Below the pieces are notes generated by a model. The model saw nothing but the letters and a program-made list of their open reading frames with translations, was not told the origin of the DNA and ran no database searches. From an uncultured Clostridia bacterium (lineage in GTDB: Bacteria; Bacillota; Clostridia; UMGS1883), in assembly GCA_934454525.1 (NCBI GenBank), contig CAKSFM010000002.1, positions 1 through 64,000 of the forward strand: DNA of 64,000 nucleotides, read 5' to 3'. The position numbers and the translations under genes were made by a program. Position 1 is the first letter of the stretch. Every line of letters starts with the position of its first letter. Shown piece after piece: positions 36,493-46,800 of this stretch.

Positions 36493-37386
36493 TCAGCCTT
36501 TTATCGCACCAACCATAATTCCCTCGGCAAAATACTTCTGAAGGAACGGATAAACGCAGAGAATCGGTAAAATAGCCACTACCAGCGTTGCATATTTAAG
36601 CGACTGCGTCGGAAGATTTCCGTACTCCGCCATATTCGAGCCGGCTGTCAGCGCCGTTGTTTCCGCCGATGAGATTATTTCACGCATTACAAGCTGAAGC
36701 GTCCATTTGCTTTGGCTTCTTATGTACAGAATCGCGCTGAAATAGCTGTTCCAGTATGATACTGCAATGAACAGTGCAATCGTTGCGATTATCGGCTTTG
36801 AAATCGGCAGAATAACATCCGTAAGAATCTTTATTTCTCCGGCGCCGTCAATCCTTGCAGCTTCTTCAAGATTTGCGGGAAGTCCCTCAAAGAAATTTTT
36901 CATCAGAACAACATTAAAGCTTGCAAGCATTGTCGGCAGGATGAGCGCCCAAAGGCTGTCGATAAGTCCGATGCTTTTCATAAGATAAAATCCCGGGATT
37001 ATTCCGCCGCTGAAAAGTGATGTGAATATAACATATGTCATGAAAAATCCGCGCCCGGGCAAATCTTTTTTTGAAAGTGCGTATGACATCATAACAGTGA
37101 GCAGAAGTCCGAGCAAAGTTCCCGTGACTGTGATAAACACTGTGTTTGCATATCCGTTTATAATCATCTTGTTCATAAACACATATCTGAAAGCCGTGAA
37201 GCTGACCTCGCGCGGGATAATCATCAGCGGATTGCTCAGATATGCGTTATAACTGCTGAGAGATACCGCAACAACGTTGATAAACGGGTAAACCATTATG
37301 CACGCCACAAGTGTGACAAGGATAATGTTTATAACATCGAATGTCACAGAACCGGCGCTGTGCTTTTTTATTCTTCTTTTTTTCAT
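36493..37386 (-). CDS. Sugar ABC transporter permease (LplC/YtcP type)
   Basis: Second membrane subunit of the oligosaccharide importer, 297 residues, six membrane segments. The EAA loop reads LEEAARIDGAGEIKILTDVI with ILPISKP after it. The C-terminus QKYFAEGIMVGAIKG is typical of LplC/YtcP proteins. Its start codon shares one base with the stop of the upstream permease gene (TAATG). GGGAG lies 7 bases before the ATG at 37386. Confidence 0.94.
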   Translation of the reverse strand: MKKRRIKKHSAGSVTFDVINIILVTLVACIMVYPFINVVAVSLSSYNAYLSNPLMIIPREVSFTAFRYVFMNKMIINGYANTVFITVTGTLLGLLLTVMMSYALSKKDLPGRGFFMTYVIFTSLFSGGIIPGFYLMKSIGLIDSLWALILPTMLASFNVVLMKNFFEGLPANLEEAARIDGAGEIKILTDVILPISKPIIATIALFIAVSYWNSYFSAILYIRSQSKWTLQLVMREIISSAETTALTAGSNMAEYGNLPTQSLKYATLVVAILPILCVYPFLQKYFAEGIMVGAIKG

Positions 37387-38333
37387 TACCAAACTCCCCC
37401 TCCTTCATTGAATCTCCGCGCAAGCGAGTTCGAGGTTATAACAAGAATGAACCCGACCACTGACTGCAAAAGTCCCACTGCGGACGCAATGTCATATGCT
37501 CCGTCAATAAGTCCGAGTCTGTATGTATATGTTTCAAAAACCTCTGATACATCAAGTACAAGAGAGTTCTGCAAAAGGAAAATCTGTTCAAATCCGTTTT
37601 TCAGCACAACACCCATCCTCATGACGAAAACAACCACAACCGTGTTCATAATTCCGGGGATCGTTATATGGCGGATCATTTTCATTCTGCCGCAGCCGTC
37701 AATCATGGCAGCCTCGTAAAGCTCCGGATTTATTCCCGAAAGCGCCGCAAGATACATAATCGTACCCCACCCCGTTTCTTTCCACACATCGGTTGCAACA
37801 ATGATTGTGCGGAAATATTCAGGCTTTTGCAGAAAAGCGATTGACGGTTTTCCCATGGCTTCAAGCACAACATTTATAAGTCCGCCGCTCGGTGAAAGAA
37901 ACGTCTGCACAATGCCGACAAGCACAACCCACGAAATGAAATGCGGAAGATAAATCGCCGTTTGAGATATTTTGCGGAATTTCTTTGACGGCAGCTCGTT
38001 TAACATAAGCGCCAGCACAATCGGTGCCGGAAATCCCCACAAAAGCCTGTAAAAGCTTATGAGAAGCGAATTGCGAAGCACCTTTAAAAACCCGGGACTT
38101 GCAAATATCTGCCTGAAATTCTCCAGACCCACCCACGGACTTCCGCTGATTCCGCTCACAATGTCAAAATCCTGGAATGCCATTAAAAGGCCGTACAGCG
38201 GCATATATGAGAATATAAAAAGGACAATTATTCCCGGAAGCAGCATCGGATACATCCATTTGTACCGGATGAGTCTTTTTTTCAAATCACTTTTCTTCGG
38301 TATCACCGCATTTTCATTTTTTTGCAACATCAT
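37386..38333 (-). CDS. Sugar ABC transporter permease (LplB/YteP type)
   Basis: First membrane subunit of the importer, 315 residues, six membrane segments after a cytosolic Lys/Arg-rich N-terminus. The EAA loop is YEAAMIDGCGRMKMIRHITI. LplB/YteP permeases pair with LplC/YtcP permeases and LplA/YtcQ binding proteins, all present in this operon. It is the first gene behind the promoter at 38378-38406. GAGGTG lies about 10 bases before the ATG; a second ATG follows directly. Confidence 0.94.
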   Translation of the reverse strand: MMLQKNENAVIPKKSDLKKRLIRYKWMYPMLLPGIIVLFIFSYMPLYGLLMAFQDFDIVSGISGSPWVGLENFRQIFASPGFLKVLRNSLLISFYRLLWGFPAPIVLALMLNELPSKKFRKISQTAIYLPHFISWVVLVGIVQTFLSPSGGLINVVLEAMGKPSIAFLQKPEYFRTIIVATDVWKETGWGTIMYLAALSGINPELYEAAMIDGCGRMKMIRHITIPGIMNTVVVVFVMRMGVVLKNGFEQIFLLQNSLVLDVSEVFETYTYRLGLIDGAYDIASAVGLLQSVVGFILVITSNSLARRFNEGGGVW

Positions 38334-38377
38334 TGCCGCATCTCACCTCGCACGAAATTACACATATCTGTGTTATT

Positions 38378-38406
38378 ATTATATTTATATTATAATTGAG
38401 TTTCAA
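38378..38406 (-). promoter_or_regulatory. Promoter of the nine-gene glycan operon
   Basis: Minus strand: -35 TTGAAA (38401-38406), 17-base spacer, -10 TATAAT (38378-38383), 44 bases upstream of the first permease start. No catabolite-repression (cre) site is evident, and I could not assign a YesN-binding site. Confidence 0.7.
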
Positions 38407-38523
38407 ATTTTAGTAAACACACCGTTATAACCACTTTTTAAACAAATTCATTCCGCGCGCAGCGAGCGGTGCTCTTTTTTGCTCCGCAGGTGCTCTCTTT
38501 TGCTCTTTTCTCTTAAGCAGCAC

Positions 38524-38554
38524 AATAAAACAGCTCCTTCTTACGAAGAAGCTG
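38524..38554 (-). terminator. Terminator of histidine kinase gene
   Basis: Ten-bp stem (38531-38540 with 38545-38554; one G-U pair), 4-base loop, then TTTTATT on the minus strand. It separates the kinase transcript from the operon promoter downstream. Between them, 38455-38520 has a short tandem GAGCAAAA/GAGCACC duplication and nothing else I recognise. Confidence 0.8.
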
Positions 38555-38564
38555 CTCAGATATC

Positions 38565-40304
38565 CTATTCTATTATCGGAATATGCATTGTTACAACGGT
38601 TCCTCCGCCGGCGCACGGAGCAATAACAAGTCCGTACTTCATTCCGAACATTATCTTTATGCGTTCGTTAACGTTGCGCAGTCCGATATGTCCATCTCCC
38701 GCGCCCGTTTCGGAATTAATCTCATCGCATTTTTGCTGCGATATGCCAACGCCGTTGTCCGATATTTCAAAAATAATCTCCTCCTGCGTTTTTCTGAGTG
38801 AAATTTTAATCATGCCGCTTTTTCCGAGCGGTTTTATTCCATGATAAATCGCATTTTCGATAATCGGCTGAAGCGAAAGCTTCACCGTTTTGTACCGCCT
38901 GAGATTTTCGGCAGCATCCCACTCAACGTCAAAATTCTTATAACGCGCTTTCATAAGGTCAATATATTTTTCAATATATTCAAGCTCAGTCGATATATCT
39001 GTCAGATTGTCCGAAGTGTCAAGACTGGTTCTCAGCAGAAAAGAAAGCTCCAGGAGCATTTTGCTCGCCTCGTTTTCTCTTCCGCAAAGGCGCATGATTT
39101 TCCAGTTCAAAGCTTCAAGAGTGTTATAAAGAAAATGCGGATTTATCTGATACCGAAGTGCGCGCAGACTTTCTTCCTTAAGCTTTTCAAGCCTGAGATT
39201 CAATTCCTCCTGCGTTCGCTTGCGGTCAAGTTCCAATGCATTCAGAATATATTTCACTTCATTGGTGTCATAGCTTTGTATACCGCGGCGGTTATTTTCA
39301 TCTATATACTGCAAAATGCTCTTTATCGGCGCAAACGACCGCAGTGAAGCATAGAACGAAAAAACGGCGGCAAAAATGAAAACTGCAAGCATACTGATAA
39401 AAAACACCGTGAGAGAACCTTTTTTTGTTTTGTTAAAATCATCAAGCGGAGAAAAAGCAATATATTCCCAGCCGGTATATTCCGATATTGTGCGCACTGC
39501 CACATAATTATCAGCCTTGTACACAAATGCTTTTTTATCTGCATTTTTTCTGAGGATCGCTCCGTATTTCTCATACAGTCCCGATTCCGGATTGCTGCGG
39601 AACACAACCTCCCCCGCTTTTGTGACAATCAGCGAATCGGTTTTTTCCGACCCCTCATTTATTATCTTTTTTATATTTTTCAGGTTAATATTAATAATAA
39701 CCGCGCCCAAATCTGCCGAACCCTGCATCGGCGCACGCTGAACAATACTTATATATTCCGGCTTAAATCCGTAAGTTTCGGGCGCTCTGTACACGGCGCA
39801 TGAGTTGCTTTTCATGCTGCGGTAGCTTTCCATCCACCCTGTGTCCGGAATCTTCTCAACACTTCCTATTTCCTGGTTTGATGTTATCACGGCATTATTT
39901 GTGTTTTCATAAATGTATATGCTTTCTATGTATTCCCCGTAAATAAGCATTGAATTGAGCGCACGGCTCAGCTCGGTTTTTTTCATCATCTTACTGTATG
40001 AATTAGCGTCAAACACCTTGCCCCTGAAAAAAGCGTCAAATGTGTTTTCGTTTGCAACACGGTATGCCATTCTTTCCGCTTCCATAATAACAAGGTTGAC
40101 GGTTTCATTGATGCTCCCCGCTTCATTGAGCTTTGACTCGGTAATTGATTTTTCGATGTAGCCGTTATATTCATTATAAATAATTATACCTGCCGCAGTA
40201 ACCGGAATCATAACTGCGCAGATGATTGCAAGAAAGTTCCTTATGAAAATGCTGCTTCCCTTAAACTGCCTTATATATTTCCATGCTCCGTATTTATTCA
40301 CCAC
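38565..40304 (-). CDS. Sensor histidine kinase (YesM family)
   Basis: Membrane sensor of 579 residues. It has an N-terminal membrane segment (about 20-45), an extracellular sensing domain to about 290, a second membrane segment, then the His_kinase domain with phospho-acceptor His in YQINPHFLYNTLEALNW and the ATPase domain with EISDNGVGIS and GHIGLRNVNERI. YesM kinases commonly sense sugars and phosphorylate YesN-type regulators; the only such regulator in the window is 19 kb away at 17925-19124. A GTG start at 40304 has AAGGTGG upstream. A TGnTATAAT extended -10 (40320-40325 region) may be its promoter, though the leader would be very short. Confidence 0.92.
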   Translation of the reverse strand: MVNKYGAWKYIRQFKGSSIFIRNFLAIICAVMIPVTAAGIIIYNEYNGYIEKSITESKLNEAGSINETVNLVIMEAERMAYRVANENTFDAFFRGKVFDANSYSKMMKKTELSRALNSMLIYGEYIESIYIYENTNNAVITSNQEIGSVEKIPDTGWMESYRSMKSNSCAVYRAPETYGFKPEYISIVQRAPMQGSADLGAVIININLKNIKKIINEGSEKTDSLIVTKAGEVVFRSNPESGLYEKYGAILRKNADKKAFVYKADNYVAVRTISEYTGWEYIAFSPLDDFNKTKKGSLTVFFISMLAVFIFAAVFSFYASLRSFAPIKSILQYIDENNRRGIQSYDTNEVKYILNALELDRKRTQEELNLRLEKLKEESLRALRYQINPHFLYNTLEALNWKIMRLCGRENEASKMLLELSFLLRTSLDTSDNLTDISTELEYIEKYIDLMKARYKNFDVEWDAAENLRRYKTVKLSLQPIIENAIYHGIKPLGKSGMIKISLRKTQEEIIFEISDNGVGISQQKCDEINSETGAGDGHIGLRNVNERIKIMFGMKYGLVIAPCAGGGTVVTMHIPIIE

Positions 40305-40383
40305 CGCACCACCTTATTTATTATATCATCCGTGCAAGCCGCGAACCGGCTTGCTTCACACCGATGCAATAAATACAACGGCA

Positions 40384-40686
40384 CAAAAGCCGTTAGGCTT
40401 TTGCAGCGTGTCGATAAGCTATCGACACGCTGGCAGACGTTGAAAAAGGAAGGTAAATCTGTTCGGCACACACTCGTCGGCGTACAAAGGTACGTTAGAG
40501 AGTGCGCCGGACGGAAACAAGCAAAAAACTGAAATTTCGGGGGTTTGAGGGCAATACAAACAAATAACTGATTAATTGTCGTTTTCTTTTGAATCTAAAC
40601 TTTTTCACATTAATGCGATAAAAATTAGAGTTTGCTTGTGGTTGACCGACTTTTTCGACAGTCTGACAAAAGCCGTTAGGCTTTTG
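40384..40686. repeat. Structured repeat with paired flanking hairpins, copy 1
   Basis: A 263-base core (40404-40666) is flanked on both sides by the same 20-base hairpin, CAAAAGCCGTTAGGCTTTTG (40384-40403 and 40667-40686). The core matches copy 2 at 55327-55593: very closely over its first 120 bases (from the AGCGTGTCGATA hairpin to AACAAGCAAAAA) and last 35 bases, less well between. A 12-bp hairpin (40405-40431) and a GTAC-AAAG-GTAC hairpin lie in the core. The rest of 40305-40814 holds another hairpin (40334-40354) and the terminator of the SLH gene; no gene. Confidence 0.85.
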
Positions 40687-40770
40687 AACTTACTTTGTAT
40701 TTATTTTATCATACCGTTTTTGCTTTTTCAACACGCAATCTTGCCATTCTTTTTGTGCAGGCACTAAGAG

Positions 40771-40813
40771 AAAACAGCGGCAAGACACATAAAAGCTGCC
40801 TTGCCGCCGTTTT
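40771..40813 (-). terminator. Terminator of the 2172-residue SLH protein gene
   Basis: Fourteen-base arms (40771-40784 and 40800-40813, one G-U pair) with TTTT on the minus strand, directly after the stop codon. Confidence 0.82.
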
Positions 40814-40814
40814 A

Positions 40815-43800
40815 TTATTTACTTAAGAATCTCTGCATTACTGCCGAAATTTCGGCGCGCGTTGCATAGTCTTTGGGATTAAGCGTTGAATCGGTTCGTC
40901 CTTTCATAATGCCGCTGCCAACCATATAGGCAAGCGCTCCGATGGCATAATCCGAAGCTTCGCTGTAATCTGCGTAGCTTGTAATATCGGTTTTTTCAGC
41001 CGCGCTCACATCCTGACCCTTATACCTTGCATAGCGGTATATAATTGCCGCAATCTGCTCACGCGTGATATTTTGGTCGGGCGCAAACTGCTCGTTGCTT
41101 ATTCCGAGCACAATATTGTTCTTCTGTGCCCATGCAACAGCCTTTGCATAGTATGCGTCAGCCTGAACATCTTCAAAGCTGCTTGCAGCCGCTTCGGGCG
41201 TTCCGTCCGCACGGTGAAGCACCGTAACCATCATTGCACGCGTTATCTCCGTATTCGGTGCAAACAAGGCGTCCGAAACTCCGTTGAACAAACCGTTGTC
41301 ATAAACGTATTTCACATATTCGCCGAACCAGTCCGTTTTAAGAACGTCTGTAAACGGCAGGTCGGATTTTTCTCCGAAAATAACCTGAATGTTCAGATCC
41401 TCCGAAATTGACTGAACCGTGTAGATTTCAGCACGTCCGACTGATTTTCCGTTGATAAGTATATCTTCAACCGCATAGCCTGCATCGGGAACAGCCGTTA
41501 TTGTTACGCTTGACCCGCTGTATGCCCTGCTGCTTGAAACACTTACCTTTCCGTGTTCCGACGGGAGAACATTAACTGCATAGGCCGCTGCCCGTCCGCC
41601 GGATGACCCTCTTCTCGAATCCGTTCTGTTGAAAACGGAAATTGCGTTGTCGAGCGCTGTAACTCCGTTTGTGTAATCCTCTTCCGTTGCCGAGGGATTG
41701 TTAAGCAGCTCCTTGGCAGCATTGATTGCGTCTGAAAGCGCCTGCTTCTTGTCCTCCGAAGCCGACGGATTTGACGCAAGTACATTTTCGGCTTCACTGA
41801 TTTTGTCCGCAAGATCGTTCTTTGAATTCTGACCGATTTCGACAATCGCATAATCCGAAAGCCCTCCGGAGGCAACATCGCCGCCGCTCAATTCAATATC
41901 CGCCGTTTTCAGTTTAACTTTAACAGCTGTTTCGCCGATTGCAAGCGCTGTCAGCGTTCCGTCACTGACGGAAACATTATTTTTGCCGTAAAGCACATTC
42001 CAAAGAACCGCATCATTTTCAAGTCTTATGCGTTTTCCGTCATCTGTTACCGCCCATGCAGTGAGCGCCGCTGTATGACCGTTTCTGACGCTGAGCTTCT
42101 TTTCTCCGTTACTCTGCGGAATCTCATTATCACCGTTTCGGATTTCGATTTCCTTAAGCGAAAATGCGCCTTTTCTTATTACGGAAACAACTGTCTCGCT
42201 CTTGTTTTCTGCATTATCCACTGCGCAGAGAGTGTGCTGCTTATAAGATTCTCCGTCTGCAAGCTTGCCTGTGTAAACAAAGCTTCCGTTTGCACCTCTT
42301 GCTATGCCGGTTTCCGCTCCGTCAACGGTGAAGCTTACCGATTTTTCCGTAAGACCCTCAATCGTATAGTTTCCGTTCTCATCCGTTAAAACCGTATTTG
42401 CGCCGAAAATTGCTTTAACTGCGCCGCTGCCGTCCTGCTCAACGCTGTCAGCCGTTTTTCTGCCGAGCGAAAGCACAGGTGCCGATGTGTCGACCGTGAA
42501 CCCGAGCTGCGCGTCCGCAAGTTCGGAATCGCTGCCCGTAATATGGTTTTTCGTTTCGGTATACGCTGTGAAATCAATGATATAATCGCCGTCCTCAAGG
42601 CCATCAAGCGTGAATTTCCAGTCCTTTTTAAACTGACCGCCGCTGTATGCCTTTTGTCCGCCGTTAATCGACAGCTCAACGAATACCGGTTCACTGAAGG
42701 TATATTCAACCGTTACACTGTTTTGGCTGATATATTCCTTTGACGTGTCAAAGCTTGCTTTAACGCTTTCAAGCTTCGGCATAACGGTGTGCTTTTCTTC
42801 AAGCGTGAACAAATCGGAGCTGACAGTGTCATCACCGTAATAATAAACCGTTTTGTACTCCTCGCCGAGCTTTTCATATTTTTCGTTAAGCGTTCTGATA
42901 TTCACATGATAGGTTTTTCCAACCTCAAGTCCGGCCTCTTTTCCGAACACAAAGTTTTTGCCCTGTTCAAACTGCCCGATGTTATTCTGAAGCACCGTTC
43001 CGTCATTGGCGACAATCTCCGCAATATAATGCGTATAGTCCGGAGAGTCGGCGTCTTCAACCTTAACGAAAAGATTTCCGTTTCCGCCGTAGTTGATATG
43101 CGCGCCTTTGACAGGCTTCGGAAGTTCCGGATTTTTGAACTTAACCGGAGAAGCCGCCATTGCAAGGCTGATACCCTCCGATGTTGAAAGCGTTGTAACA
43201 ACATAATATGTTCCGCTCGGCATTGTTTTCGGAAGCGTTATTTTCTCGCTGCCGGAGCTGATTTTGTCGTAATCCTTATGAAGAATATTTGTGCCGAGTG
43301 AATCACCCTTGTTTGCGCTTGTTTTAATCTTTGAGAGAATGTCCTTATCCTCTGTCAGGTAAACATCGATTGTGCCGCTCTGCTCAGCGCCGCCGTTTAT
43401 ACTCCATGACGCGTCAATATTATAATCCGTTTCGGAAGCATGCGCCGCTGTGCATGAGGTGATTTCCGCAATATCGTCAACACGGTTCATCATGAATGTT
43501 CCGATGCTGATGTTTTCGGTTGTGTAAGTAACCGTCCATATTCCGTTTTCAATCTTATCCGCTTCAGTTACGGTCACATATATGAAATTTCCGTCCTCAC
43601 GTTCCTGAACAAGCATATTTCCGCCGCCGCTGCCATCGTCACCAACGGTTTGAACTGTTTTGCCCGATGGGGTTTTAAGCGTTATTTCGCCGGGTGCGGG
43701 AGTTCCGGTTCCCGTGAAAGGAATTTCGATCAGCAAAGCGTCACTTCCGGCTGCATTCGAAACATTAATGCTTGCCGACCTCTCCGCGGAAAGCAAGCTG

Positions 43801-46800
43801 ATACCGCCGTTTGTCAAAACAGGCGTTGCCGCAAGCTGATGAATATTTGTGCCGTAACAGCCTATCATATCTCCCGATTCAAGGCTCATCATCGCATTCT
43901 GCGTTCCATCGCCCTTTTTCGGTGCGCTGAGGTCAATGTTCTTACCGAATGAAACGCCGTCGCCCCAGTAATAGATTACGCCGAAACGTATGCCGATTAT
44001 TTTTATGTTTGCGCCGATAAACTCATGCGATACCGCCGCTTCAACGCCTGCAAGCTCTTTTCCTCCGACAAAAGGAATACTGTCGGGAATACAGATACTT
44101 GCAAATATATATCCGTAGAAGTAATGATCTGCAATATTTATCGTTATTCCGCCCTTGATAAGTCCGTCAATGATGCTCACATTTCCGTACAGATTAAGCT
44201 CCCACGGCTCAATCCATTTAGCGTAGATTCCGGCATTGAGGTCAAGCAGCTTATCGGAAAATTTCAGCTTCATATCGCCGGTGAGCGACATTCCCTCAAG
44301 ACTCACGCGCGCATTAAAATCGCCGATAAGCGTTTCAATCGCTTCAAGCCTTGTGAAAAGAAGAATCGTTATCGGGGGCAGCGAATCAAACTGTCCGCCG
44401 ATGGTGTCGGCAAGTTCGTTGATTCCGCCGCCAAGACCCGTCATATAAAGCACGGGCGGTGCAAGCGGAATTTTAAGTCCGTTGCGGACATAAAATTCAA
44501 TCTTGTCGGGAAGAATTTTATCCTTGCCCTTTACCTTAACTTCTTTGAATGCAAGCGTTCCCTCACATTCGATAACCTTGATGTTCACACCGACATCAAG
44601 CTGATAAATATTTTCAATCGTGTTAATTGTTACGCTTGCATATATTCCCGGGGAATTTGCAACGAGCGAACCTAAAACGTCTTTCGGAAGCGCAAGCGTT
44701 GTCTTGGCGTCAATTCCGATAAATCCGGTTGAATCAACCTTAACGGCGCCGTTTTCAACATCGCCCTTTTCGCCGAAAAGAATGTTGTTGATTTCGGCAG
44801 ACAGCTGCCCCTCGGAAAGGTTTGTGTCCTTTGTGAGCTTTGCTCCCGATGATGTTTTTTTCGGCGTTTCGTCAAACAGGTCGTTCATTTCAAGCGACAT
44901 ATCTTCCTGATCCGCCGTTAAGCTTTCATCAAAAAGATTGTTAAGCTCCTCGCTCATATCCTCCTGATCGGCGGTGAGGTCGGTTGCCTTGTTGTCTTTT
45001 TTCTTTGCGCTTATCGGGATACTGATTGAACCGCCGAATCCTATTCCGTATGTCACGATTCCATCGCCGCCGTCATGCCACTTAGAGCTCATCTCGCCGA
45101 ATTTTAAGTCGACAAGGAATCCTCCCACTGACTGAATCATTGTTGCCGCACCGTCAAGCGAAAGCTGAAGCGGCTTGCTTCCCAAGGTATATTCGCCTTT
45201 CTTTTCAAGGCGTTCACCGTCAAGAGAAGTCACCATTCCTTTATTAACCGAAAAGCTCCATTTACTTCTCCAAACGTTAATGGAATTGACAACCTTGATA
45301 AGTCCGTCACCCTTAACGGTATATTCTCCGTTTTGCTCAAAAAGCTCAAGCGGCTTTTCTCCCTCATAGGAAAGCATATTATTGATGATAATATCACCGT
45401 CGGAATACGAAGCCTGCCAGTAGGTTTCGGTGTTTTCGCCCGATTTTCTTGTCATTTCGCGCAGATTCGCACGAATTGTAAGAAGAATCTCATGCTTGCC
45501 GATTGCTTTTTCTTCACCGAAATTGTATTTGATTTTGCCGCCGTGAAGCAGACCTGTTTTTTCCGTGCTGCCTTTATAAAAGCTCAGATAATCGCCCTCG
45601 TTTTCAAAGGCATAGAAATCGTAATCCGTTTTGTTATTATCCGTTGTGCGGATGAGAGCCATCGTTCCGTACATTTTCAGCTTATATTTCGGATCTGCCG
45701 AAACCTGGAGCTTTTGAGGGCAGGTAATGCTTTTGCCAAGCTCTGCCACCAGCTGCGGATTCGTAAATTCAAACACAAGCTTATAGTTTCCGACGGTAAG
45801 CTCTTCGCCCGTTGAAAAGCTCATATTTTCATACGAATCGTCAAGGAACGAAATATTGCTCTTTTTAATCAGAACCGACTCGCCGGTTGTTTCGTGAATC
45901 AGCCTTAAATCCCAGCCCTGATTTTCCTTAAGTGCCTTAAATGCTTTCATCTTTCCCGAAACGGTAACAGCTTTTTCGCCGCTTGTGTAAACAATTTTGG
46001 GATTGATTTTATTCATCTGCACATCCGGCAGTTTTCCCTCTGTTGAGCGGAGAATAACGCTTCTCTCGGCGGCTGATTCGAAATCTGCCTCAGTGCCGTC
46101 CGCAAGAGTTTGCGTTGCCGTCAGTGAAACGTAAATTGTGCCTGCCGTCAGCTCCGCCTGCGGAACTGCCTTAAGCTTATACTGCTTTGTGACAATCTCA
46201 CTGCCGATTTCCTTATGAACGGCAGCCGCGTCGCCCTCAATAACCGAAAATTCCTTTTCGTCAACAGTCAGGCGAATCATTGCGTTTGTCAGGTGCACTG
46301 CGCCGTCAACAGTGTTGTCGATTTCAACGGTCACATCAATTATTCCGTCATTCTTATATGATTTTTTATCGTCCGCAAGTTCAACGCGCCCGGCAGTGAT
46401 ATTTATGCCGACATTGCCATCCGCATTTTTTGAAAAGTTGCCAACGCCGTAAAGCAGTTCACCGCAAAAACTTTCACCGTTTGCCAGCGCCTTGTTTTCC
46501 CAGTAAAGTGCAGCAGCGCTGTCGGGCATGCGATGGTCGTTTGAATAGTTCGTAAAATCGCAGTAACGGTCGGGTTTGTAATCATATCTTGTATTTGCCA
46601 TATTTGCCCAGTGACCGATAACTGCCCTGTCAGCCGTCACGCCGCCGTTCCAGCCTTTTGTAAGAATATATGAAAGCTTTGACGGTTTAGAAAGCGAATC
46701 AACGCAGCGGATTTGCTGCGGAAGTTCATCTCCCGCATATTCCGATTCCGTCATCGTTGGTTTAATATCTGTATCAACGACAAAATACGGTGCATCGATT

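Noticed and set aside
38455..38520. Short direct repeats resembling a CRISPR or iteron array
   Set aside because: Only two imperfect units of about 18 bases without regular spacers.
38425..38616. 63-codon minus-strand frame overlapping the kinase terminator
   Set aside because: It crosses the kinase stop and terminator and encodes Arg/Lys-rich repeats from the short tandem duplication.
40332..40532. Short reading frame in repeat copy 1, also present in copy 2 (55157-55459)
   Set aside because: Substitutions between copies change residues rather than sparing them, upstream parts are unrelated and no ribosome site is seen; the repeat looks like structured RNA or DNA.
44025..44675. 216-codon plus-strand frame opposite the 2172-residue gene, and similar long antisense frames in 19-54 kb
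   Set aside because: They are antisense shadows of long real genes: no ribosome sites, Cys/Arg-rich unlikely proteins.
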